Shown here piece after piece: positions 1 to 6,597 of a DNA stretch of 11,249 nucleotides. Both the position numbers and the translations under genes were made by a program. The notes below the pieces were generated by a model, which had not been told where the DNA came from, searched no databases, and saw only the letters and a list, made by a program, of their open reading frames with translations. The first letter of the stretch is position 1. The number at the start of each line of letters is the position of its first letter. Source of the stretch: Cellvibrionales bacterium UBA1854 (lineage in GTDB: Bacteria; Pseudomonadota; Gammaproteobacteria; Pseudomonadales; Porticoccaceae); the NCBI GenBank assembly GCA_002338445.1, contig DDII01000068.1, forward strand, positions 630 to 11,878. The letters are read 5' to 3'.

Positions 1-873
1 ACAACCGCTCCTTTCATTTCGCGGAAACTAATACAGCGATTTGTGACGTCTAATCCCAGCCCCGGCTACATAGAGCGTGTTGCAACTGCCTTTGGAGAGC
101 AGGGAGATCTCCGTGCTGTGATCAAGGCGATTCTTCTTGACCCCGAGGCTCGAAACCCTGCGACCATTAATTCTCCCAGCTATGGAAAGTTCAAGGAACC
201 GCTGCTCCATCTCACATCCGTGTTAAGGCTACTGCGAGCTAGTTCAGAAATCCCGCTGGGCGAGTCTTATGCAGTCGATAATGATGCGATTCCCGGGGTG
301 GGTCATAGTAATATTGAAAGATTTGATCCTGAGGCTACACTCCTGCGGATTGGTAACATGCAAGCTATCGGGCAAGAGGTCCTTCGCGCTCCCTCGGTAT
401 TCAACTTTTTCTCACCCGACTTCGCACCAACTGGACTCATAGCTGGTAACTCGTTGGTGTCACCCGAACTTCAGCTTGTAACAGAAAGTCAGATATTCAA
501 TACATTCAATGTTTTTTCTACCTTGGTAAGCTCAGCTGGTCTCAGTAGAAGCAGTCGATATACAAATTTTAATCTCACCTACACGAGGGATCAGTTTAGG
601 GTTAAGCTAGACCATGAAGTCCTCGATAGTGTTTGGGAGAGCACGATGGGAACTGATTTATTAAAAGCTGAGGCTATAGTGAGGTTCTTAGATTTTTATC
701 TCAACGCAGGACAGATGACTAATATTGGGCAGGAAGTCAACGTCGGTTCTGGAACAGATACTTTCATAAACTTTCTTACCCAGCGTCTGTCGACCTATTC
801 AAATAGTATGAACCGCAACCGACTTGCCGTTTATACCATGATGACCGCACCGGATGTTCAAATCAGTCGGTAA
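1..873 (+). CDS. DUF1800 family protein, C-terminal part (5' truncated by window edge)
   Basis: The open frame runs from base 1 without a start, so the gene begins outside the window; the internal GTG at 43 is not a credible start because the conserved text begins before it. The first visible residues (TTAPFISRKLIQRFVTSNP) and the later VFNFFSPDFAPTG and GNMQAIGQEVLRAPS stretches are characteristic of the C-terminal half of DUF1800 (PF08811) proteins. These are large, probably exported proteins of unsettled function, common in aquatic proteobacteria and planctomycetes and often encoded beside a DUF1501 protein. About 290 residues are visible, ending at TAA. No DUF1501 gene follows: the next gene is a beta-propeller lipoprotein 128 bases on. 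The family call is firm; the biochemical role is unknown. Confidence 0.86.
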   Translation, partial: TTAPFISRKLIQRFVTSNPSPGYIERVATAFGEQGDLRAVIKAILLDPEARNPATINSPSYGKFKEPLLHLTSVLRLLRASSEIPLGESYAVDNDAIPGVGHSNIERFDPEATLLRIGNMQAIGQEVLRAPSVFNFFSPDFAPTGLIAGNSLVSPELQLVTESQIFNTFNVFSTLVSSAGLSRSSRYTNFNLTYTRDQFRVKLDHEVLDSVWESTMGTDLLKAEAIVRFLDFYLNAGQMTNIGQEVNVGSGTDTFINFLTQRLSTYSNSMNRNRLAVYTMMTAPDVQISR

Positions 874-989
874 ATGTAAAGGAGTTGTTTTTTATCCTTG
901 ATGGTTTTACTGAGATTTGTTCCAAATATTGGCAGACAATAGACTGCGATGAGTGCAAGATCAGACCTTATAAAAAAAACGAGTAGATT

Positions 990-993
990 GGAG
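990..993 (+). promoter_or_regulatory. Ribosome binding site for the beta-propeller lipoprotein gene
   Basis: GGAG lies 8 bases before the ATG at 1002 and supports that start. The 128-base gap (874-1001) holds no convincing gene. A TATAAA at 969-974 could be a -10 box, but no good -35 sits at the right distance, so the promoter is not called. The spacing leaves open whether this gene is read through from the DUF1800 gene. Confidence 0.6.
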
Positions 994-1001
994 TAGTTCG
1001 G

Positions 1002-3044
1002 ATGTGTGCTCACTACCCAAAAGTTTTATTGTCCATTATAGCGTCGGTCCTCATATCCTGTGGGGGAGGAGGAGGTAGCGCGTATAATAATGCTGGTGAT
1101 ATCAATAATGATCCTGTTGTCAATGAACAACCAGCACCTCAAGGTATGCTGATTCGAGCAGAAACCGATTCCGAGATTATTAACAGTGTTCGCCAGGGGC
1201 TGATAACACTCACCGAGGGTAATATGGCGGAACGCGCGCTGTTTCAACCCTCAATTGAGGTGACTGCATCTGATGCAGTCACCTCCTCAGAAAACTATAC
1301 CACCACGTACACTCTTGAGAAGAATGTTGATGAGCATGATTATGTCAAGTATAACGGTGATCATATGTTTATTGCTCCAAGTAAGAGCATGGACTGCTGT
1401 TTTATCATGGACGACGTTATTGTTGAGGAGGATCCTACTGCCAGTTCAGCTTTAAATGTTCTGCCGACTCAGACAGATAAACGTAGGATCCGAATCTTGA
1501 GGACAGAGCCAGCTACCGCGTCCATTGAGCAGGTCTCGTCTATTGAGCTGGATACTTTGCATACTGTAGAAGGTCTCTATGTGAGTGGCTCTCAGCTCTC
1601 GGCAATCAGCTCATCTGGCTGGTGGGGCTCCTATGGAAGTGAGTTCTTGCGGGTCTCGAGATGGAGGGAGCAGACTACTGTTCTTGATATTTATGACATA
1701 AGTGACATAGGGAATCCTACAAGTCAATTTAACATTGAAGTGGAGGGAGGTTTTGTGAGCAGCAGGAGAAAAGGCAATATTATCTATTTCATTACTCGAC
1801 ACACCCCATCGATAAGGGGATTTGAGTATTCCCCAACTGCTGAGCAACAAACCGAAAATGAACAACTTCTTAATAACCTTACAGTCACCGATATCTTACC
1901 CAAGGTCACCGTTGATGGAGAACCCTCAGAAGCGATTAAATCACAGGATTGTTTTCTTTTTGATCGAGATAATGAACAGGCTCCCGTTAAGATTGGATAT
2001 CCAACATTGACGATAGTATTTGCAATAGATCTGGTGTCAAATTCCTTATCGAAGGCAAGGTGCTATCTCGAGTCGACGGATGGTATTTACGTGAGTGAAA
2101 ATACAATTTACCTCACGCAGGTTAATACTTCATCAGCCAAATCGAAAACTATTCTCCATGGATATGACTTGTCGTCGGATTTGAATTATCTGGGCTCTGG
2201 AGTTGTCGAGGGCGCACTATATCTTAATGGTAATCGAGATTTTCGGATTAATGAGTATGAAGGCTACTTGCGTGTAGTGACGACGGATCGAGACTTTGAT
2301 TCGGACGATCGGTTTGATCACCAACTGTCAATCCTTAAGTTGAATGAACAAGAGCTTAGAATGGATCTGATTTCTACACTACCGAATGAGAATCGTCCTC
2401 AGGAAATCGGGAAACCCAATGAAGATCTCTATGGCGTTAGATTTTTCGGTAATACCCTCTACCTCGTGACATTTGAGCGCATTGATCCGCTCTATGTTCT
2501 GGATCTTTCCGTACCTTCCGATCCTATGATCGCCGGAGAATTAACAGTTACTGGGTTCTCTGATTTTTTACATCCGGTAAGTGAGAAGTTACTGTTAGGT
2601 CTTGGTCAGGATGAGTCGGGTTTGGTAAAGCTAGAGTTGTTCGATGTCGGACGGATGAACCTGCCGTCGTCACTTGGGGCGATGGTGCTAGGTTCAGACG
2701 AGAATGCACGTTGGAGCTATTCAGAAGCTCGCTATAATAGACATGCCTTCACGTATCAACAGATTAATGATGACCTAGATCGTTTTTTGGTACCTGTAAG
2801 TATGGGTCTTTATAGCGACGCGTCTGGTTACCAGAACAAGGACCGGTTGTATATGTTTGAGTTGAGAAACAAGTCTATCCCTAGCTTAGCGTCTATATTT
2901 GAAGTTGGCAGAATCACTACGCCCAGTGGGTGGGATAACCGTAACCGTTCGTTCATCCACGATAATGCCGTTTACTATATAAATGGAACAAGCGTATGGA
3001 GTTCCATTTGGGGTAACGCAAATAGTCAATCAGGACCATTCTAG
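1002..3044 (+). CDS. Secreted lipoprotein with beta-propeller domain (PF09826-like)
   Basis: The 680-residue product begins with a lipoprotein signal: one Lys, a hydrophobic run at 8-18, and lipobox LISC with Cys20, followed by five Gly. It should therefore be lipid-anchored and face the periplasm or cell surface. A low-complexity linker runs to about residue 50. From about 105 it matches the Beta_propel family: NVDEHDYVKYNGD (108-120) corresponds to the family's VDEADIVKTDG signature, TTVLDIYDISDIGNPT (225-240) to the blade motif, and VSSRRKGNIIYFIT (252-265) to the SR..gn..Y..t motif. Later blades are visible at 361-372, 419-430, 475-505 and 540-555. Full length and intact at the C-terminus. 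Such proteins are distantly WD40-like and probably act in binding or scaffolding; no catalytic residues are evident. C132-C133 and C317/C354 are extra cysteines. No clear terminator follows in 3045-3133. Confidence 0.85.
   Translation: MCAHYPKVLLSIIASVLISCGGGGGSAYNNAGDINNDPVVNEQPAPQGMLIRAETDSEIINSVRQGLITLTEGNMAERALFQPSIEVTASDAVTSSENYTTTYTLEKNVDEHDYVKYNGDHMFIAPSKSMDCCFIMDDVIVEEDPTASSALNVLPTQTDKRRIRILRTEPATASIEQVSSIELDTLHTVEGLYVSGSQLSAISSSGWWGSYGSEFLRVSRWREQTTVLDIYDISDIGNPTSQFNIEVEGGFVSSRRKGNIIYFITRHTPSIRGFEYSPTAEQQTENEQLLNNLTVTDILPKVTVDGEPSEAIKSQDCFLFDRDNEQAPVKIGYPTLTIVFAIDLVSNSLSKARCYLESTDGIYVSENTIYLTQVNTSSAKSKTILHGYDLSSDLNYLGSGVVEGALYLNGNRDFRINEYEGYLRVVTTDRDFDSDDRFDHQLSILKLNEQELRMDLISTLPNENRPQEIGKPNEDLYGVRFFGNTLYLVTFERIDPLYVLDLSVPSDPMIAGELTVTGFSDFLHPVSEKLLLGLGQDESGLVKLELFDVGRMNLPSSLGAMVLGSDENARWSYSEARYNRHAFTYQQINDDLDRFLVPVSMGLYSDASGYQNKDRLYMFELRNKSIPSLASIFEVGRITTPSGWDNRNRSFIHDNAVYYINGTSVWSSIWGNANSQSGPF
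1257..1285. repeat. 29-base near-perfect palindrome inside the lipoprotein gene
   Basis: Arms at 1257-1270 (GAGGTGACTGCATC) and 1272-1285 (GATGCAGTCACCTC) are exact reverse complements around a single T at 1271. The palindrome covers codons 86-95 (EVTASDAVTS) in the linker between the lipid anchor and the propeller. It could form a DNA cruciform or bind a dimeric protein. A one-base loop cannot form as such, so an RNA hairpin would open at least the innermost pair. It has no T tract, so it is not an intrinsic terminator. Confidence 0.9.
2981..3009 (+). repeat. Inverted repeat near the 3' end of the lipoprotein gene
   Basis: AAATGGAAC (2981-2989) and GTTCCATTT (3001-3009) are exact reverse complements with an 11-base loop, lying 35 bases before the end of the gene. 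No T run follows, so it is not a standard terminator. It could slow 3'-to-5' decay of the mRNA, or it could be chance. Confidence 0.4.
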
Positions 3045-3133
3045 CTTCACTTCAAAGGATTAAGACTATCTTCCACCTAATGACATTACTAATCGGAAAC
3101 CTACAATGGTACCTGGCTTTTAGTTTATTAGGT

Positions 3134-3568
3134 TCACTCACTTCTGGTGACTTCCCGATTCTTTCTCACAAAGATAAATGACTTCACGCACAGGATTGTG
3201 AAGACAAATCCTGTAGTAAAGAGCATCAGCTTTGATATGGCCGCCCAGGGATTACTAAAAGCTCCCTCTGCTGAAGAAAATCCTCGAAAAAAATCTGCTC
3301 CTCCAATGAATGCAAACAGTCCTATCAGAACTGCTATGTGCATGAGCATTTTTTTGGTTTTCGGTAGAAGTGAGGAGGTTATTCCTAGAATGACCATTGG
3401 TAGACCGATCATGCTTGGGATTAGTGATGTGATGCTTCCGCTACCGCTTATGGCACTCACTGCAACACCCCAAACAATGAGGAACGCACCATAAATGGTA
3501 GTGACCCTTTCCATATTCTGTCCTATCACAAGAAACTCAGGATTAGTATCGTTGTGTGCGTTATCCAT
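3134..3568 (-). CDS. Small four-helix membrane protein, function unknown
   Basis: I do not recognise a characterised family. Two ATGs lie 6 bases apart (3574 and 3568). The GGAG at 3576-3579 is only 1 base from the first but 7 from the second, so I choose 3568 (144 residues, starting MDNAHN). A third ATG at 3514 (MERVTTIYG) also has an AGGA 6 bases upstream and would remove only the hydrophilic N-terminal tail. Four membrane segments are visible, at about 22-40, 48-68, 74-94 and 109-132 from the chosen start. A Ser/Gly-rich turn (SGSGS) follows the first helix and a basic/polar tail (RKNREVTRSE) ends the protein, which fits a cytoplasmic C-terminus. It is convergent with the lipoprotein gene and 206 bases downstream of the secreted hydrolase, with its own likely promoter, so it is probably a separate unit. 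Confidence 0.72.
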   Translation of the reverse strand: MDNAHNDTNPEFLVIGQNMERVTTIYGAFLIVWGVAVSAISGSGSITSLIPSMIGLPMVILGITSSLLPKTKKMLMHIAVLIGLFAFIGGADFFRGFSSAEGAFSNPWAAISKLMLFTTGFVFTILCVKSFIFVRKNREVTRSE

Positions 3569-3575
3569 ACCCATA

Positions 3576-3579
3576 CTCC
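3576..3579 (-). promoter_or_regulatory. Ribosome binding site deciding the start of the small membrane protein
   Basis: GGAG on the minus strand ends 1 base before the ATG at 3574 and 7 bases before the in-frame ATG at 3568. The spacing favours the downstream ATG. Confidence 0.6.
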
Positions 3580-3592
3580 AAAGGATTAATTT

Positions 3593-3621
3593 ATTTTATT
3601 TAGATACGTCCTACCTGTCTT
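3593..3621 (-). promoter_or_regulatory. Putative sigma70-type promoter of the small membrane protein gene
   Basis: On the minus strand, AAGACA (3616-3621, 4 of 6 to TTGACA) is followed by a 17-base spacer and TAAAAT (3593-3598, 5 of 6 to TATAAT). Transcription would start near 3585, leaving a leader of under 20 bases that just includes the ribosome binding site. The region is AT-rich, so chance matches are possible. Confidence 0.45.
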
Positions 3622-3622
3622 T

Positions 3623-3704
3623 GCGGTCCGATTTGTTTCGCATATTAATTTAATTTTTTGGGTTGATTAGGCATGCACAAAAGCATTGATTACTATCAGA
3701 CCGC
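3623..3704 (-). repeat. Long-loop inverted repeat upstream of the small membrane protein promoter
   Basis: GCGGTCCGAT (3623-3632) pairs with ATCAGACCGC (3695-3704) over 10 positions. The single mismatch would be a G-U wobble in minus-strand RNA. The loop is 62 bases. The promoter-proximal arm is directly upstream of the predicted -35 box, so the two arms could be operator half-sites. Alternatively the stem lies in the 3' untranslated RNA of the hydrolase gene. The role is unknown. Confidence 0.35.
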
Positions 3705-3774
3705 CTTTGTATCGAATAAAAGATTTTCTGTGAGCACTTCTGAGTATCGTCACTGTCACTTTTAGAAGCCCATC

Positions 3775-4713
3775 CTAATACACTTCTAAAGGCCCTCTGA
3801 GTAGCAGTGGATAGGCATATTTGACCATGCTGCGATTACTATGTCCGACCCCGGGAGCGATGGAGAGTGACCAATTAAATGGAACCTTGAGCAATATCGA
3901 GGCCTTGAATAAGGAATTCATGTAAAACCTATGTCCTCTCGAAAAGCGATGCCTACCTTGCCGCATACTTTGTAGGTCCTTATTTAGAGAACTATGTTCG
4001 GGGTCAATGTCATCGTCTCCAAGGAGCACTATGACCCGTTTAGAGTAAGCTTTGACTAGATTTGTGTCAGAGACATCAACATCCTTTATACCTTGCGGAA
4101 AATTAACTGTGTCGACCGGCATGGTGTAGTAACCAGCATTTGCCATAACAATTCGTTTTGCTCGGTTATCGGGTATGAAATACAGGAACCTGTGAGCAAT
4201 TTGAGCTCCTGCGGAGTGCCCATACAGACTATAAAAATCACTCTGTATTTTGAGTTGGCCCCTCACCTCATCGAACAGGGGCTCGATTACGGATAGGAGC
4301 CAAAATTTCCGCTCCACTGTTCGACCCTTAAGTGATCGGATGTTACCCCAGTTGAATGTATCTTTTGGAAATGTTGAGCTCTTAAACTCTGGCACTACGG
4401 CGATGAAATTGTTGTCTAAGGCATAACTATGCCAGCTATTTCTGTAACCTTCCGCATTGCGACTTCTACCGTGAAGTATAATAACTATAGAGGTTTGTTG
4501 ATGTGTTTTAGGGGGAACGGTGATAAAAACTTTGAGTGGTTTACCAGCCCAGCCATCAAAAATAAAGCTGCCTTTACCATTTTCTTCAACAGATTCTTTT
4601 ATTGACAAGGGACTTGACGACAACGGCTCACACACAACAAATGATAATAAAAGCAGTGTCAGGGACGACAGGGCTGTATTTCGGTTGGAAATTGAATTCA
4701 AGGATAATTTCAT
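3775..4713 (-). CDS. Exported alpha/beta hydrolase (esterase/depolymerase-like)
   Basis: The 312-residue product has a signal-peptide-like N-terminus: Lys2 and Arg11, then a hydrophobic stretch at about 15-27. Cys28 is preceded by FVV, which is a poor lipobox, so type I cleavage is likelier. The catalytic domain shows strand plus oxyanion-loop text VIILHGRSRN (77-86), nucleophile elbow YGHSAG with Ser167, a likely acid in LLGDDDID (230-237), and a C-terminal GVGHS with His291. The triad is thus apparently complete. The layout recalls secreted feruloyl-esterase or PHB-depolymerase-like hydrolases, but the substrate cannot be read from sequence. It starts 24 bases after the stop of the membrane-hydrolase gene and in the same frame. 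AGAGGA at 4725-4730 is a rather distant ribosome binding site (11 bases). It is probably the last gene of the minus-strand unit; no convincing terminator follows. Confidence 0.82.
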   Translation of the reverse strand: MKLSLNSISNRNTALSSLTLLLLSFVVCEPLSSSPLSIKESVEENGKGSFIFDGWAGKPLKVFITVPPKTHQQTSIVIILHGRSRNAEGYRNSWHSYALDNNFIAVVPEFKSSTFPKDTFNWGNIRSLKGRTVERKFWLLSVIEPLFDEVRGQLKIQSDFYSLYGHSAGAQIAHRFLYFIPDNRAKRIVMANAGYYTMPVDTVNFPQGIKDVDVSDTNLVKAYSKRVIVLLGDDDIDPEHSSLNKDLQSMRQGRHRFSRGHRFYMNSLFKASILLKVPFNWSLSIAPGVGHSNRSMVKYAYPLLLRGPLEVY

Positions 4714-4737
4714 CCTATTTAGGGTCCTCTGGATCTA

Positions 4738-6585
4738 CTATTTGATGGGTATGTAACACACAGTATTGGTGAGTAAAATCATGATAAATATCAGACATGT
4801 TACCAATGGACCGAGGTAAATTTTACCAGTCATTTTGAAAAAGTAGCGATTGAAGTACGGTAGGATAAACATGACGGGGACAATGCCAAACAGCAAATTG
4901 ATATACAACCAGTTTTGCGTCCAATATACCGTGCCGGTAAAACTAAACACCGTGTATTGTATGAATATGATAAAGAACAGGCCAAGCGAGTTTGCAATCC
5001 CAGCTAGGAGCATCGATTTCCATTCTAACTCGTCTTTAAAACGCATCGCGGCATTGACTCTCAGAGAGTTTGCCATAAAAAAGACAAGAAAAAATGGGAC
5101 GTACATCCCCAGTAGTATGAGCATTTCAGGTTGAAATACCCTGACTCCTATAAACCAGAAGCGATAATCGACTTGAAAAAGGTAATTTATGAAAAATAGC
5201 GTCAAGTAGTAGAGGCTAAAGATTATCAGTGCTGCGATAACCGTTAATACGAGTTCGTTTCGGTCGATTCTTACCCCCCAGTTTTTGGGATTGGCTCCAT
5301 GCATACGCCCATAAAACCTGTAGCTTAAATAAAACAAGGCGAGCCCAATCAGACCATTGAAGAGGGCCCACAACATCACAGGGTTATTCATCCTCTGAGG
5401 AAAGAACCAAGTCTGATGTCGATTTGAGGCCGCGACAAAAAGGCTTTTCGAAATGTCCACCATCGGTATGAAGCTGGCGCAAGCTATTGCAGCACCGACA
5501 AAAAATAAACTCCAAAAGATTATTCGACCAGTCCCGGTTGGCACAGGTGCGGCCTCCGGCACCCTGTGTACAAGCGAATGAAATGTGGTGGTGGTGAGGA
5601 GTATTCTCCCGAGAGGGATTATTGCAATTAACGATATAACAAAAGCGACTAGCCCAAATAACTCCTTCCAATGCCAAATCTGGTCATGGGTGGCCAGGCC
5701 CGACGAATGGTTAAAAACATGCTCGAAGTACGCGATCTGGTTGGCGGTCGCTTCTCCATTATAAGGCTGAAAGGGGTGAAGAAGAGGCTCGTTGTGCACG
5801 ACACGAAGCGCGCGCTTGTCCAAATCTCCATAGAACCGTCCCGGCACTACCGCTCTAATACTCTTTAATCCTTTTCCACGACCAGAATTCACTACCGCAA
5901 GAGCTTCCGGTGCTATACGCATGTCACCGTTTTTTAATTTATTTCGAAATGCTCCCTCGTCATACAAGGCATAGCTCACGCCTATGTTAGACTGAACATC
6001 TTTCAATACTGATTTTCTGAGTGTGAGAACATAACCAGACACAAATACTGAGTGTAACTTTGATAGTGCACCTGTTCTCTCAGCTTCTCGACCAAAATAG
6101 TTTGCGCCCCTAATCGCTGCATTTCCCCCCGCGGAATGTCCCGTTGCACCAATTCTGGATCTGTCAATGTAATTTAGGTTCCCAGTTGAGGCGGCGTAGT
6201 CAACTAGGGCAAAAAGCCCATAGCCCTCATGAGTTGCTGACCGTGTGCTCATTGATGAGCTGGAGAAGCCTTGCCCGTATGGATCGATCGAGGCCACAAC
6301 AAATCCCCTCCTTGATAATTCGATCGCGATATTCGCAAGAGCCTCCTTCGAGCGCTGGAAGCCTGGAACGACCACAATAAAAGGTGCAGGATTCTCCTCT
6401 GTAGCAGTTTTTGGTTTGAATAGTGTAGCCGCAAGATGTTGACCATTTTCCGTTGGAAGCGCGATCTGGGAGATTGAAACCTGTCTCCCGGAAGACTGAA
6501 TCAAAGAGGCTCCTATCGCGCAGCCGAGTAATATGACCATGCATAAAGTTAAGAATCGTGTGGGTGATTGGATGACTGTGGTCAT
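4738..6585 (-). CDS. Alpha/beta hydrolase fused to an eight-helix membrane domain
   Basis: The 615-residue product has three parts. Residues 12-30 form an uncleaved-looking membrane anchor. Residues about 36-300 form an alpha/beta hydrolase domain with oxyanion text VVVPGFQRS (71-79), DPYGQG (101-106) and nucleophile elbow GATGHSAGG with Ser151. Eight further hydrophobic helices lie near 308-328, 354-374, 402-421, 444-470, 484-505, 526-546, 558-577 and 590-610. Basic residues cluster in alternate loops (327-354, 422-443, 506-525, 578-589), which places the hydrolase domain in the periplasm. The acid and His of the triad are not obvious; His270 (LLHPFQPYNGEA) is a candidate. The start is 12 bases after the symporter stop with little ribosome binding site, suggesting translational coupling. 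The gene ends with tandem TAG TAG. The family is not one I can name; the substrate is unknown. Confidence 0.82.
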   Translation of the reverse strand: MTTVIQSPTRFLTLCMVILLGCAIGASLIQSSGRQVSISQIALPTENGQHLAATLFKPKTATEENPAPFIVVVPGFQRSKEALANIAIELSRRGFVVASIDPYGQGFSSSSMSTRSATHEGYGLFALVDYAASTGNLNYIDRSRIGATGHSAGGNAAIRGANYFGREAERTGALSKLHSVFVSGYVLTLRKSVLKDVQSNIGVSYALYDEGAFRNKLKNGDMRIAPEALAVVNSGRGKGLKSIRAVVPGRFYGDLDKRALRVVHNEPLLHPFQPYNGEATANQIAYFEHVFNHSSGLATHDQIWHWKELFGLVAFVISLIAIIPLGRILLTTTTFHSLVHRVPEAAPVPTGTGRIIFWSLFFVGAAIACASFIPMVDISKSLFVAASNRHQTWFFPQRMNNPVMLWALFNGLIGLALFYLSYRFYGRMHGANPKNWGVRIDRNELVLTVIAALIIFSLYYLTLFFINYLFQVDYRFWFIGVRVFQPEMLILLGMYVPFFLVFFMANSLRVNAAMRFKDELEWKSMLLAGIANSLGLFFIIFIQYTVFSFTGTVYWTQNWLYINLLFGIVPVMFILPYFNRYFFKMTGKIYLGPLVTCLIFIMILLTNTVCYIPIK

Positions 6586-6597
6586 TTGGTGCTCAGA

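Noticed and set aside
43..873. GTG at 43 as the start of the DUF1800 gene
   Set aside because: Conserved family sequence continues in frame upstream to base 1, so the gene is cut by the window edge.
885..986. A 33-codon open frame (TTG start, two Cys in DCDEC) in the gap before the lipoprotein gene
   Set aside because: The AAAGGAG directly touches the TTG with no spacing, TTG is a rare start, and the frame is short enough to be chance.
3045..3133. Possible bidirectional terminator between the convergent lipoprotein and membrane protein genes
   Set aside because: Only 5-base arms (AACCT/AGGTT) and a GGTACC site are visible; no stable stem with a T tract on either strand.
3735..3770. Weak stem (CTTCT/AGAAG) and a GTCACT tandem pair after the secreted hydrolase gene, considered as a terminator
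   Set aside because: Only 5-6 pairs with a loop of about 20 bases and no clean T run; not enough to call.
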